A stretch of DNA of 64,000 bases from Microbacterium excoecariae (GTDB taxonomy: Bacteria > Actinomycetota > Actinomycetes > Actinomycetales > Microbacteriaceae): contig NZ_JAANCO010000001.1 of assembly GCF_011326725.1 (NCBI RefSeq), positions 434,001 to 498,000 of the forward strand, in the 5' to 3' direction. Position numbers and translations under genes: made by a program. Position 1 is the first letter of the stretch, and every line of letters begins with the position of its first letter. Below, in pieces: positions 42,278 through 51,369 of this stretch. The notes under the pieces were generated by a model. That model was not told where the DNA came from. It saw only the letters and a list, made by a program, of their open reading frames with translations, and made no database searches.

Positions 42278-43180
42278 ATGACGGAAGAAGCGCTCGGAGA
42301 GGTCCTCGACGACATGGAGTCGCGCCCGGGCAGCGCAACGTCGCTGCTCCGGACGATTGTCGCGATCTTCCTGCGGGAGATGGGCGGGTGGATCTCCGTC
42401 GCCCACCTGCTGGAGCTCCTCGACGCGCTCGACATCTCGGACGCCCGCGCGCGCACCGCGATCGCGCGCGTGAAGAAGAAGGGCCTCCTGATCGCCGAGA
42501 CGCGCGACGGCGGCGCGGGGTATCGGCTGGCCGACCAGGCCGTTCCGATGCTCGCGCGCGGCGATCGCCGCGTGTACAACCCGCGCAACATGGGCGCGGA
42601 CGACCGCTGGTACCTCATCTCGTTCACGATCCCCGAGGAGCGGCGCGCGCAGCGCCATCAGCTCCGCAAGCGGCTGGAGTGGATCGGGTGCGGGCTCGTC
42701 TCGCCCGCACTCTGGATCGCACCCGCGTTCCTCGCGGACGAGATCGAGGAGATCCTGCGCCGGGTGGGGGTGCGCGACGACTGCACGACGTTCGTGGCCG
42801 AGCGCCCGATCGTGACGGGCGACCCGCGAGAGACCGTGGCGGCGTGGTGGGATCTCGACGCCATCCGCGCCCACCACGACACCTTCCTTCGCCTGCACGC
42901 CCGCGACGTGCCCCCGCCCGCCGGCGTGACCGACCGCGAGGCGTTCGCGATCTACATCCGGGCGATCGACACGTGGCGCATCGTCCCCTACATTGATCCG
43001 GGGCTGCACCCCTCGCTCCTGCCCGACGACTGGCCCGGATCCGACACGAGCCGGCTCCTCGAGGATCTGCGCGAGACATATAGCGCGCCGGCCACCGAGT
43101 ACGTCGGATCCGTCACGGGACGGCGCATCGACAACCCCGGGCGCGCGGCGCGTGTGCGCGCCGCCGCGCGCATCGCGTGA
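42278..43180 (+). CDS. PaaX-family transcriptional regulator
   Basis: The 300-residue protein has the PaaX plan: an N-terminal winged helix (LLRTIVAIFLREMGGWISVAHLLELLDALDISDARARTAIARVKKKGLLIAE in part, about 24-75), a central RWYLISFTIPEERRAQRHQLRKRLEWIGCGLVSPALWIAP domain, and the C-terminal helical part. PaaX senses phenylacetyl-CoA, and relatives sense other aryl-CoA esters, so it likely responds to 2-aminobenzoyl-CoA here. A TATGGT -10 box at 42265-42270 would give a transcript starting at this ATG; an ATG 12 bases upstream is the alternative. Confidence 0.92.
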   Translation: MTEEALGEVLDDMESRPGSATSLLRTIVAIFLREMGGWISVAHLLELLDALDISDARARTAIARVKKKGLLIAETRDGGAGYRLADQAVPMLARGDRRVYNPRNMGADDRWYLISFTIPEERRAQRHQLRKRLEWIGCGLVSPALWIAPAFLADEIEEILRRVGVRDDCTTFVAERPIVTGDPRETVAAWWDLDAIRAHHDTFLRLHARDVPPPAGVTDREAFAIYIRAIDTWRIVPYIDPGLHPSLLPDDWPGSDTSRLLEDLRETYSAPATEYVGSVTGRRIDNPGRAARVRAAARIA

Positions 43181-43770
43181 ACACGGCGATCCTCCTCGAC
43201 GGGTGGCAACACCGTCGGGCGCCGCTGCACTGGCAGGGATGGTTGGCGGAGCGCCTGGTCGAGCACGGGTGGCGGGTCGACTATCTCACGCTGCCGGACC
43301 CGGAGTCTCCCCGATACGACGCCTGGTCGCGCGTGGTGCGGGACGCGGTGGGGCGGGCCGATCGTCCCGTCGTCGTCGCGCATGGCCTCAGCGTGCTGCT
43401 GTGGCTGCGGATGTGCGTCGACGCGACCGCGGCGCAGCCCCGCGTCGAGCGCGCGCTTCTCGTCGCCCCGCCCGCGGCGGGCGCGCATGGGGGCGACGTC
43501 TCCGCGTTCTGGCCGGCCCCCGAGGACGCGGCGACGGTCGTGGCCGCGCACGAGCGCCGACCGGACCTCGTGTGGGCCGACGATGACCCCTACCTCCCGG
43601 GCGGGGCGAGCGATCTCGCGCGCCGCGCCGGAGCGCGCTCGATTCCGCTCCGCGGCGGCGCACACCTCAACGCGGCGGCCGGCTTCGGCCCCTGGCCGGA
43701 GGCGCTGAGCTGGTGCCTGACGGGCATCTGGACCGCGGCTCCCGACAACGACGAAGGACGACGGGCATGA
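43177..43770 (+). CDS. RBBP9/YdeN-like alpha/beta-hydrolase fold, nucleophile replaced
   Basis: The 197-residue protein matches the RBBP9/YdeN family (ILLDGWQHRRAPLHWQGWLAERL at the start, VVVAHGLSVLLWLR in the middle, RSIPLRGGAHLNAAAGFGPWPEAL at the end). The family elbow is GHSLG with Ser as nucleophile; here it reads AHGLS, with Gly at the nucleophile position. Asp in WADDDPYLP and His in GAHLN remain. It may be inactive, or the displaced Ser may serve. The GTG start overlaps the PaaX stop. Confidence 0.8.
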   Translation: MNTAILLDGWQHRRAPLHWQGWLAERLVEHGWRVDYLTLPDPESPRYDAWSRVVRDAVGRADRPVVVAHGLSVLLWLRMCVDATAAQPRVERALLVAPPAAGAHGGDVSAFWPAPEDAATVVAAHERRPDLVWADDDPYLPGGASDLARRAGARSIPLRGGAHLNAAAGFGPWPEALSWCLTGIWTAAPDNDEGRRA

Positions 43771-44108
43771 CACCCACCCCCACCTCCGACTGGCTCGCCA
43801 CCGTGTTCCGCCCCGAGGGGGTGCGCCTCGGCATCATGACGGTCGGCGCGCTTCCCGCCGAGGAGGACGCGGCCGTCGACGCGGCCATCGCGGGCGCGGG
43901 AATGCGCCCGTCGCGGCGCCACGCGCGCCTGCTCCCGCGCGTGGGGGAGAACGCGCTGCGCGTGGACGACGTGGTCGAGTTCGTGCACGCGTACGGGCAC
44001 GAGTATCAGGCGGCGCTCGTCGCGCCGCGCGCGCTGGACGACGCCGACCGCGTGGGCGAGATTCGCGCGGCGGGCGGGGAAAGCGGCGTCGCCGTTCGCG
44101 TCGCCTAA
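43767..44108 (+). CDS. Unrecognised small protein after PaaX
   Basis: The 113-residue protein starts MTPTPTSDWLATVFRPEGVRLGIMTVGALP and overlaps the preceding gene by 4 bases (ATGA). It is soluble, with no cysteine, and has an AAIAGAGMRPSRRHARLLPRVGENALRVDDVVEFVHAYGHEY stretch. I recognise no family. It is the last gene before a 140-bp control region. Confidence 0.65.
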   Translation: MTPTPTSDWLATVFRPEGVRLGIMTVGALPAEEDAAVDAAIAGAGMRPSRRHARLLPRVGENALRVDDVVEFVHAYGHEYQAALVAPRALDDADRVGEIRAAGGESGVAVRVA

Positions 44109-44123
44109 CGAAATCGTGACGAT

Positions 44124-44146
44124 GGTCGTGATATTGAAACACGACC
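44124..44146. promoter_or_regulatory. Candidate operator before the amino acid ABC importer
   Basis: GGTCGTG and its complement CACGACC are separated by 9 A/T-rich bases in the 140-bp gap before the binding-protein gene. The spacing resembles two-fold operator sites; PaaX sites also contain a TCGYG...CRCGA core, so PaaX is the leading candidate regulator. Unproven. Confidence 0.4.
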
Positions 44147-44248
44147 GTCATCCCGCGACACGGTGACGTGACATTGCGTCGGTAGGAATGGACCTAGCAG
44201 GAGAGCACCGGGCCTGCCTCCCGATTCCCTGACCGATAAGGATTCACA

Positions 44249-45193
44249 ATGCGTGAACACCGTCGCAGTACTGTCCTCGCCCTCGCTGCCGTACCGATCG
44301 TGTCCGGCCTCTTCCTCGCCGGTTGCTCGGCGAGCACCGCCGACGACGACGCGGCGCCCGCCGCGGCGAACGACGCGCCGCTCTACGACCTGCTCCCCGC
44401 CGACGTGCAGGAGGCCGGGGTCATCAGCTTCGGGGCCCTGTGGGAGACCCCGCCGACCATCGGTGTCGACCCCGCGGACCCCAACACGCCGGTCGGCTTC
44501 GCGCCGGATGTCGCCGCCGCGATGGGCGAGCAGCTCGGCGTCGACGTCGAGTGGCAGAACCTGCAGTGGCCCGCCCAGCTCCCCGGGGTCCAGTCCGGAT
44601 CCGTGGACGCGCTGTTCGGCCAGGTCTCCATCACCGAGGAGCGCGAGACCTCGATCGTCGACCTCGTGACCTTCCAGGTGAGCGACTACGCCGTGCTGAC
44701 CCGCGGCGAGGACGACGGCGCGTTCGCCCGCCTCGACGAGATGTGCGGGCTGAACATCGCGGTCCCCGTCGGCGCGACCCAGGTCGAGTACGTCAGCGCC
44801 GCGAGCGACCGCTGCGAGGAGGCGGGCGAGCCGGCCATCGAGATGACCGAGTACCAGGGCGCCACCGCCGCCCTGCAGGCCCTGCGCGCCGGCACCGTCG
44901 ACGCGTGGATCAACGGCGAAGACGAGCAGGCCCAGGCGGTGGCGAACAACGGCGACGAGTTCGCCATGTTCACCGCGGGATCCGACGAGCTGCCCCCGTC
45001 GATGGCGGGCATCGCGGTCGGCAAGGACCAGCCGGAGCTCACCGAGGCCATCTACGAGGCGCTCGGCGCCCTGATCGACGACGGCACCTACGACGAGCTG
45101 ATCGAGGAGTGGGGCCTGGTCGGCGGGATCTCCCGGGACGAGCTCGCGATCAACCCGATCACCGAGACCCCCGTCGGCGAGATCGCCGACTGA
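44249..45193 (+). CDS. Amino-acid-type ABC substrate-binding lipoprotein
   Basis: The 314-residue lipoprotein has a signal with lipobox LFLAGC (Cys26). It is a family 3 periplasmic-binding protein: GVISFGALWETPPTIGVDP, GFAPDVAAAMGEQLGVDVEWQNLQW, the SVDALFGQVSITEERETSIVDLVTF block and LNIAVPVGATQVEYV. The family usually binds polar amino acids, but the catabolic context points to an aromatic amino acid or kynurenine-like compound. Its permease and ATPase genes are split off by two enzyme genes. Confidence 0.92.
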   Translation: MREHRRSTVLALAAVPIVSGLFLAGCSASTADDDAAPAAANDAPLYDLLPADVQEAGVISFGALWETPPTIGVDPADPNTPVGFAPDVAAAMGEQLGVDVEWQNLQWPAQLPGVQSGSVDALFGQVSITEERETSIVDLVTFQVSDYAVLTRGEDDGAFARLDEMCGLNIAVPVGATQVEYVSAASDRCEEAGEPAIEMTEYQGATAALQALRAGTVDAWINGEDEQAQAVANNGDEFAMFTAGSDELPPSMAGIAVGKDQPELTEAIYEALGALIDDGTYDELIEEWGLVGGISRDELAINPITETPVGEIAD

Positions 45194-45213
45194 GTCGAGA
45201 GGTCGAACCCGAC

Positions 45214-46218
45214 GTGAGCGCGATGACGCTGAGCCTGCGGCTCCCGAGCGGTACGCCGATCGAGACCTTCCGGCAGGCCGCGATCCTCGCCGAGCGCGTC
45301 GGGTTCGACCAGATCTGGACCGGCAACGACCTGTTCAAGCCGTCGGGCCTCGTGCCCGTCACCGTGGCGCTGGACTCCACGAGCCGGATCCGTGTCGGCT
45401 CGAGCGTCCTGAACCCCGTCTCCCTCAGCGTCGCGGAGATCGCCTCCTTCGCGAGTCAGTTGCAGGACCTGTCCGGCGGGCGATACCTCCTGGGCCTCGG
45501 GGCCGGGAGCGATGTCTACCTGGGCTGGGCGGGAATGTCCGCCGAGCGGCCCGCGCCGCGCACGGCCCGAGCGGTCCAGGAGCTCCGCGCGTTGCTCGAC
45601 GGGCGGTCCCCTGCGGACGACGGCCACGCGGGCTGGGCGACCACGGCGCGGCTGCAGCGGCCCTCGCCGCACCGCACGCCGATCTACGTCGGCGGGATGG
45701 GGCCGCACATGCTCCGCGCGGCGGGGCGGCACGCGGACGGCGCGATCGCGCTCGCGCTCCCGCCCGAGCGGATCGGGTGGGTGCGCGACCAGGTCTCCCG
45801 CGGCCAGGCGGCGCGCTCAGAGCCCGCGCCGTTCGACCTCGCGTGCGCGCTGTGGGTGTCGATCGACGAGGATGCCGCCGCGGCACGCGCGATGCTCGCC
45901 GACCGGATCGCGCGGTACTGCGGATCCCTGTCGCGCGAGGCCCTCGCGGCGGCCGGATACGACGTCGACCGTTTCGCCGAGATCCAGCGGCTCTCCGACC
46001 ACGGCCGGCACGAAGAGGCGGTGCGCCTGGTCGACGACGCGATGCTGCGGCTCGGCGTCGCAGGCAACGCACACGACGTGATCGACCAGTGCCTCGCGCT
46101 GGCCGGTGATGGCATTCGACATCTCTCGTTCGGGCACCCGCTCGGGCGCGACCCGATGGAGGCGATTCGGGTGCTCGGCGAGCACGTGATCCCTGCTGTG
46201 GAGAAGGAGTACGCATGA
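45214..46218 (+). CDS. Luciferase-like (LLM) flavin-dependent oxidoreductase, copy 1
   Basis: The 334-residue TIM-barrel protein has the LLM pattern: AERVGFDQIWTGNDLFKPSG, SRIRVGSSVLNPVSLSVAEIASFASQLQDLSGGRYLLGLGAGSD and TPIYVGGMGPHMLRAAGRHADG. Such enzymes use FMNH2 or F420H2 for monooxygenation or hydride transfer. It resembles the LLM protein at 51653, which shares WTGND and LLGLGAGS blocks. GTG at 45214 is used, with GAGAGG upstream; an ATG 9 bases later is possible. The stop overlaps the next gene. Confidence 0.9.
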   Translation: MSAMTLSLRLPSGTPIETFRQAAILAERVGFDQIWTGNDLFKPSGLVPVTVALDSTSRIRVGSSVLNPVSLSVAEIASFASQLQDLSGGRYLLGLGAGSDVYLGWAGMSAERPAPRTARAVQELRALLDGRSPADDGHAGWATTARLQRPSPHRTPIYVGGMGPHMLRAAGRHADGAIALALPPERIGWVRDQVSRGQAARSEPAPFDLACALWVSIDEDAAAARAMLADRIARYCGSLSREALAAAGYDVDRFAEIQRLSDHGRHEEAVRLVDDAMLRLGVAGNAHDVIDQCLALAGDGIRHLSFGHPLGRDPMEAIRVLGEHVIPAVEKEYA

Positions 46219-47384
46219 CCTCGACGACGATGCCCACGATGAGCGATACCGCGTGGGATGCGCTGCGCGAACCGACGGACGGCGCGGCGATCCTCGCGAA
46301 CGTGCGCGCGCTCGTGCCGATGGCCGCGGCGGAGGCCGCGCAGACGAACGCGCAGGGCTTCATGACCGAGCCCATGCGGGAGGCCCTGCGCCGGGCCGGG
46401 ACGTATCGCGTCGGGTTCTCCGCGAGCCGCGGCGGCCCCCAGGTCTCCCTGACGCAGCAGACGCAGATGGTCGAGGCGTTCGCGCGCGCCGACGCCTCGC
46501 TCGCGTGGAACCTCTGCATCCTGCAGGCCACGGGCTTCTATGCCTCGCGGCTCGGCGATCGAGCCTTCGCCGAGCTCTACCCCGAGCTGGACATTCCCAC
46601 GTGCGGGTCGTTCCACCCGCGCGGCCGCGCCGACATCGACGGCGACGAGCTCGTGGTGTCGGGCACGTGGATGACCGGGAGCGGGATCATGGCGTCCGAG
46701 CGCATCGTCGCCGGCGTCGAGGTCTTCGACGGCGGCGAGCAGGTCATGAAGGCGGACGGCTCGCCGCTCGTTCTCGGCGTGTGGCTGCCCATCGACGAGG
46801 TCGAGATCCTCGACGACTGGCACGTCATCGGCCTCCGCGGCTCGGGGAGCCGATCGTACCGCGTCGACGGCGCGCGCATCCCGCGCCACCACTCCTTCGA
46901 CCGGTACTTCACTCCGCAGGCCGACGCCGAGCCGCTCAACAAGGTCGTCGATCTGCCCTTCTATTCCATGGCGGGAATCCCCGTCGGGATCGCGCAGCAC
47001 GCGGTCGATCTCGCAACTGCCGCCGTGCGACGCAAGGGTGCCGACGACACGCGTCGCCTGGGGCTGCTCGGCGAGGCGGAGAGCCTCACGCGCGCCGCGC
47101 GCGCCGTCGTCTACGCGGGCGTCGGCGCCATCGACGACGTGATCTTCCGCGACGGCGAGCTTCCGTCCGGATCCACCATGGCGCGCGGGGATTCGCCCGC
47201 TGCGACGCAGCTGGCGCGCCGCGTCGTGGACATCTGCGCCGAGCTGCAGGGATCCGCCCTCATCTACGAGCGCAACCCGTTCGAGCAACTCGTACGCGAT
47301 CTCGCGGGCGTCACCGCGCACGCCTCGACCTCGCGCTCGCTCTGGGTGTCGGTCGGCCGCACGATTCTGGAGGAGTCCGCATGA
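46215..47384 (+). CDS. Acyl-CoA-dehydrogenase-like flavin monooxygenase, copy 1
   Basis: The 389-residue protein belongs to the group D monooxygenase side of the acyl-CoA dehydrogenase superfamily (HsaA, DszC, HpaB-like): YRVGFSASRGGPQVSLTQQTQMVEAFARADASLAWNLCI, SFHPRGRADIDGDELVVSGTWMTGSG, DDWHVIGLRGSGSRSYRVDGARIPRHHSFDR. The usual dehydrogenase base is absent. It should need reduced flavin, which the reductase at 55146 could provide. A paralog lies at 49823. Its stop overlaps the permease gene. Confidence 0.88.
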   Translation: MTSTTMPTMSDTAWDALREPTDGAAILANVRALVPMAAAEAAQTNAQGFMTEPMREALRRAGTYRVGFSASRGGPQVSLTQQTQMVEAFARADASLAWNLCILQATGFYASRLGDRAFAELYPELDIPTCGSFHPRGRADIDGDELVVSGTWMTGSGIMASERIVAGVEVFDGGEQVMKADGSPLVLGVWLPIDEVEILDDWHVIGLRGSGSRSYRVDGARIPRHHSFDRYFTPQADAEPLNKVVDLPFYSMAGIPVGIAQHAVDLATAAVRRKGADDTRRLGLLGEAESLTRAARAVVYAGVGAIDDVIFRDGELPSGSTMARGDSPAATQLARRVVDICAELQGSALIYERNPFEQLVRDLAGVTAHASTSRSLWVSVGRTILEESA

Positions 47385-48256
47385 CCACGCACCAGCTCTC
47401 CGCCCCGCCGCGCGAGGAGGTCGCCGCGTCGCGGCCGAAGAAGCTCAACGTCGTCCCGGTCCGGCACTACGGCCGCGGCGTGTTCGTCGCGCTCGTCGTC
47501 GTCGCGCTCGTGACGATGCTGTGGGGCCTCGCCACCAACCCGAACATCCAGTGGGACATCGTGTGGGAGTTCCTCTGGAGCCCCGCGATCTTCCAGGGCC
47601 TCGGCGCGACGCTCCTCATGACCGTGTTCGGCATGTTCTTCGGCGTCATCCTGGCGATCGTCGTGGGCGTGATGGCGATCTCGGAAGCCCGCGTGCTCAA
47701 CGCGGTGGCGGCCGTGTACATCTTCATCTTCCGCGGCGTGCCCATGATCGTGCTGCTGATCTTCGTCGGGAACCTCGGGTTGTTCTTCTCCGATTTCACG
47801 CTGGCGATTCCGTTCACGAACATCGAGTTCTTCTCCGTGCCCGTCAACGAGGTGATGACGCCGTTCGTCTCGTCGGTCGTCGGGCTCGCCGTCGCCGGTT
47901 CCGGATACATGGCCGAGGTCGTGCGCGCGGGGATCCTGTCCATCGGCGTCGGACAGCACGAGGCCGCCAAAGCGCTCGGGGTGACCTACCTGGGCACACT
48001 GCGGTACATCGTGCTGCCGCAGGCCGCGAAGGTCCTGCTCCCGCCCATGGGGAACGAGCTGATCGGCATGCTCAAGGCGTCGGCGATCGTCTCGGTCATC
48101 GGCGGCGGTGACCTCCTCACGATTGCGCTGGGCATCTCCGGCGCGAACTTCCGCACGATCGAGCTGCTGATCGTCGCGACGATCTGGTATCTCGCCGTGA
48201 TCGCGGTGCTGACGGTCGGTCAGCACTTCCTCGAAAAGCGCACCGCCGCGAAGTGA
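47381..48256 (+). CDS. Amino-acid-type ABC importer permease
   Basis: The 291-residue membrane protein has an N-terminal cytoplasmic stretch with [16 protein letters not shown], then about six helices. The [21 protein letters not shown] start of the transport domain, [14 protein letters not shown] and the EAA loop [35 protein letters not shown] are typical of HisM/GlnP permeases. It probably forms a homodimer. ATG overlaps the monooxygenase stop; the ATPase gene follows after 13 bp. Confidence 0.93.
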   Translation: MTTHQLSAPPREEVAASRPKKLNVVPVRHYGRGVFVALVVVALVTMLWGLATNPNIQWDIVWEFLWSPAIFQGLGATLLMTVFGMFFGVILAIVVGVMAISEARVLNAVAAVYIFIFRGVPMIVLLIFVGNLGLFFSDFTLAIPFTNIEFFSVPVNEVMTPFVSSVVGLAVAGSGYMAEVVRAGILSIGVGQHEAAKALGVTYLGTLRYIVLPQAAKVLLPPMGNELIGMLKASAIVSVIGGGDLLTIALGISGANFRTIELLIVATIWYLAVIAVLTVGQHFLEKRTAAK

Positions 48257-48269
48257 CAGGAGCACGACC

Positions 48270-49055
48270 ATGACGATGATCGAGAAGACCGACGCGCTGA
48301 TCAGGATCGACGGCGTCGACAAGTGGTACGGCAACACGCAGGTCCTGTTCGACGTGGACCTGGCGATCGAGGAGGGCGAGACGGTCTGCATCATCGGGCC
48401 GTCGGGATCCGGGAAGTCCACGCTGCTGCGGTGCATCAACCACCTGGAGGAGATCAACACCGGGTCGATTCGCGTCGACGGGTCGCTCATCGGGTATCAC
48501 GAGCGGCGCGGGCGTCTGCACGAGATGCGCGAGCGCGAGGCGTGCGCCCAGCGGGTCGAGATCGGGATGGTGTTCCAGCAGTTCAACCTCTTCCCGCACA
48601 TGACCGTGCTCGACAACATCACCTTCGCGCCCGTCAAGATAAAGCACCGCCCGAAGGCCGAGGCCCGCGAGCACGCGCGCGAGCTGCTCCGCCGGGTCGG
48701 TCTGGGCGACAAGGCGGACGCGTTCCCGTCGCAGCTGTCGGGCGGGCAGCAGCAGCGCGTCGCGATCGCCCGAGCCGTGGCCATGGGGCCGCAGGTCCTG
48801 CTGTTCGACGAGCCCACGAGCGCGCTCGACCCCGAGTTGGTCGGCGAGGTCCTCGCGGTGATGAAGGATCTCGCGCGCACGGGCGGGATGACGCTCGTCG
48901 TCGTGACGCACGAGATGGGATTCGCGCGCGAGGTCGCCGACCGCGTCGTTTTCATGGCCGACGGCAAGATCGTGGAGGTCGGCCCGCCCGCGCAGGTGCT
49001 CGACAACCCGGCGCACCCGCGTACGGGGAGCTTCTTGTCGGCCGTGATCCGATGA
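48270..49055 (+). CDS. Amino-acid-type ABC importer ATPase
   Basis: The 261-residue GlnQ-like ATPase has Walker [10 protein letters not shown] (near residue 45), [22 protein letters not shown], signature LSGGQQQR (near 153) and Walker [24 protein letters not shown]. An insert of about 20 residues, [23 protein letters not shown], lies between the A-loop region and the Q-loop. It completes the transporter encoded at 44249 and 47381. Its stop overlaps the SDR start (ATGA). Confidence 0.95.
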   Translation: MTMIEKTDALIRIDGVDKWYGNTQVLFDVDLAIEEGETVCIIGPSGSGKSTLLRCINHLEEINTGSIRVDGSLIGYHERRGRLHEMREREACAQRVEIGMVFQQFNLFPHMTVLDNITFAPVKIKHRPKAEAREHARELLRRVGLGDKADAFPSQLSGGQQQRVAIARAVAMGPQVLLFDEPTSALDPELVGEVLAVMKDLARTGGMTLVVVTHEMGFAREVADRVVFMADGKIVEVGPPAQVLDNPAHPRTGSFLSAVIR

Positions 49056-49801
49056 GCGACCTGGAGAGGCGCGTCGTGTTCGTCGCCGGGGGAGCGGGCG
49101 TGATCGGCGCGGCGACCTGCCGCGCGATGGCCGCCGAGGGGGCCCGCGTCGTGGTGCATTGCCGATCCCGCATCGACCACGCGCGCGTTCTCGCGGCGTC
49201 CCTGCCGACGCCCGCCATCGCGGTATCCGCGGACCTGACGAATCCGGAGGAGCTGGCCGCTGCCCTGGCGGAAGCCGTCGCGGCGCTCGGCCCGATCGAC
49301 GTCGTCGTGGACGCCGCGCACCCGGGCCAGGAGGTCGCGGCGGTCGCCGACCTGACCCCGGGAATCCTCCGGGAGCAGTTCTCCGGCGCGCTCGGGTTCC
49401 AGGCGCTCTGCGCAGGCGTCGTGCCCGCGATGCGCGACGGGGCGTGGGGGCGCATCGTCTACGTGTCGGGCGCCCTGATGGCGCGGCCCGCCCCCGGGTT
49501 CGGCGCGTACGGCGCGGCCAAGTCCGCCGCGACCACGCTGGCGCGCTATCTCGCGCTGGAGGAGGGGCGGCACGGCATCACGGTGAACGTCGTGGCGCCG
49601 GGGCGGGTCGTCGACCCGACCGACGAGACGCCGCTCGACGTCGAGCACGCCGAGCTGGCGGCCCGCCTGCTCGAGCGCATGGCGCTCCCCGGTTTTCCGA
49701 GCCCGGACGACGTGGCGCGCGCGATTGTCGCGCTGACGGCCCAGGGCGCGGTCACGGGCCAGACCGTATGGGTCACCGGCGGCGAGCCGATCGCCGCCTG
49801 A
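49052..49801 (+). CDS. Short-chain dehydrogenase/reductase
   Basis: The 249-residue Rossmann enzyme has [19 protein letters not shown] (nucleotide loop, about 9-27), VVVDAAHPG in place of NNAG, a Ser in VYVSGAL, and the catalytic [17 protein letters not shown] and [13 protein letters not shown] are the usual late motifs. It likely oxidises or reduces a hydroxyl/carbonyl intermediate of the middle module. It shares an operon with the importer ATPase and the second monooxygenase. Confidence 0.92.
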   Translation: MSDLERRVVFVAGGAGVIGAATCRAMAAEGARVVVHCRSRIDHARVLAASLPTPAIAVSADLTNPEELAAALAEAVAALGPIDVVVDAAHPGQEVAAVADLTPGILREQFSGALGFQALCAGVVPAMRDGAWGRIVYVSGALMARPAPGFGAYGAAKSAATTLARYLALEEGRHGITVNVVAPGRVVDPTDETPLDVEHAELAARLLERMALPGFPSPDDVARAIVALTAQGAVTGQTVWVTGGEPIAA

Positions 49802-49822
49802 CGAGTGTGTGAGGAGAACACG

Positions 49823-51070
49823 ATGACGAATGCATCGACGATGCCGACGGCGATCGCCGACACCACGGGGCTCGGCCTCGAGGCGCCCGACAGCGCCGCG
49901 GCCATCCTGCGCAACACCGACCGGATCCTGCCGCTGATCGCGAGCGAGGCCGACGCGATCGAGCAGGCCGCCTGCCTGACGGAGCGCGCGGCCGCGGCGA
50001 TGCGCGGTGCCGGGGTGTTCCAGATGGCGTTTCCCGCCTCCCGCGGCGGGGTCGAGATGACGCTCGAGCAGCAGGTCGAGGTCACGGCGCGCGTCGCGGC
50101 GGTCGACGCGTCGGCCGGATGGAACGTCGGCGTGCTGAACGCGACCGGGTACTATGCCGGCCGCCTGGGCGACGAGGCCTACGCGGAGCTGTACCCGTCG
50201 CGGGATATGCCGACGGCCGGCGCCTTCCACCCGCGCGGGCGCGCCGACATCGTCCCGGGCGGGTACCTCGTCTCGGGGCAGTGGGGCTGGGGATCCGGAA
50301 GCTATACCGCGGAGCACATCATCGGCGGAGCCGAGGTCTACCGCGACGGCACGCCCGTCCGCGGCGCCGACGGGGCCATCGTGCACCGGGGATTCTGGCT
50401 CCCGCTCGATGCCGTGGAGATCGCCCACGACTGGCAGGTCCTGGGGGTGCGCGGATCCGGGAGCACGTCCTTCGCGATTCCCGAGCCGGCGTTCGTGCCG
50501 TCCCACCACTCGTTCGATCGCGAGGCGCCCGACCGGGCGGACGGCGATCCGCTCGACAAGGCCGTGCAGGTGTCCCACTTCGCGCTCACGGGCGTTGCGC
50601 TGGGGATCGCGCGCCACGCCGTCGAGCTCGCGGGCGATTTCGTGCGCGGGCGTCTGAAGGGCGCGGACGCGCTCAAGGTGGACGCGGCGACGCGGCAGGC
50701 GCTCGGAGAGGCGATGAGCGAGGTCGACTTCGCGTTCGCGGGCGTGCGGGAGGTCGCGCGCCGCACCGACGAGGTCCTCTTCCGCCCGGGCGCCGGGCTC
50801 ACCGCGGTGCAGCGCACGCGCATGGTGGCGGCGAACGCGATGGCGGCGCGGTCGATGAAGCGCGCCGTCGACCTCGCCTCCGAGATCTCCTCGGCGGCCG
50901 TGATCCTCGACAAGAACCCGATGCAGCGGGTCGTGCGCGACAGCCATGGCGCGCTCGCGCACGCCGGCTCGCGACGCACCCACTTCGGCGCGATGGCCGC
51001 CGCCGCGCTCGCGCCCGGCGCCTCGTTCACGCTGCCGAGCGACCCCGCCTGGGCGAGGTCCTTCGCGTGA
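49823..51070 (+). CDS. Acyl-CoA-dehydrogenase-like flavin monooxygenase, copy 2
   Basis: The 415-residue paralog of the protein at 46215 shares PASRGG, AFHPRGRADI, the WGWGSGS loop, LGVRGSGSTSFAIPEPAFVPSHHSFDR and VRDSHGALAHAGSRR. It is again of the two-component monooxygenase kind, with no acyl-CoA dehydrogenase base. GAGGAGA before the ATG at 49823 chooses this start over one 18 bases upstream. The stop overlaps the next gene as TGATG. Confidence 0.88.
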   Translation: MTNASTMPTAIADTTGLGLEAPDSAAAILRNTDRILPLIASEADAIEQAACLTERAAAAMRGAGVFQMAFPASRGGVEMTLEQQVEVTARVAAVDASAGWNVGVLNATGYYAGRLGDEAYAELYPSRDMPTAGAFHPRGRADIVPGGYLVSGQWGWGSGSYTAEHIIGGAEVYRDGTPVRGADGAIVHRGFWLPLDAVEIAHDWQVLGVRGSGSTSFAIPEPAFVPSHHSFDREAPDRADGDPLDKAVQVSHFALTGVALGIARHAVELAGDFVRGRLKGADALKVDAATRQALGEAMSEVDFAFAGVREVARRTDEVLFRPGAGLTAVQRTRMVAANAMAARSMKRAVDLASEISSAAVILDKNPMQRVVRDSHGALAHAGSRRTHFGAMAAAALAPGASFTLPSDPAWARSFA

Positions 51071-51369
51071 TGGCGGCGATATCGCCGGGGAGCCCGCGGG
51101 TCCGCGTCACCGTCGTGCGCGTGGACAAGCCGCGGGGGACGGCCCGGGTGGGCGACTGGTTCGAGGTCGACGGATCGCGCATGACGTTGCCCGACGGACA
51201 GGCGTTTTGCCCCTACGCGCTCTCCGTCGTGCTCCCGATCATCACGATGCGCCAGCACGACCTTCCGGCGGACGACTGGCTGGTCCGCAAGCCCCTGATC
51301 TGCGGCCCGGATGCCGAGGAGAACCTCGTCATGCGGGTCGAGGCGATCGCGCGAGAGGACGACGACTGA
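51070..51369 (+). CDS. TIGR04076-like small protein, copy 1
   Basis: The 99-residue protein has the TIGR04076-type pattern VRVTVVRVDKPRGTARVGDWFEVDGSRMTLPDGQAFCPYALSVVLPII in part, with Gly-Asp-x-Phe and PDGQxFCxYA blocks and a single Cys (residue 47) before an Ala-rich helix. Function of the family is unknown. It is translationally coupled (TGATG) to both neighbours and is a paralog of the next gene. Confidence 0.75.
   Translation: MAAISPGSPRVRVTVVRVDKPRGTARVGDWFEVDGSRMTLPDGQAFCPYALSVVLPIITMRQHDLPADDWLVRKPLICGPDAEENLVMRVEAIAREDDD

Noticed and set aside
46215..51070. Beta-oxidation acyl-CoA dehydrogenases
   Set aside because: The two proteins lack the usual catalytic Glu and match the two-component monooxygenase side of the superfamily (HHSFDR, WxxGSG blocks).
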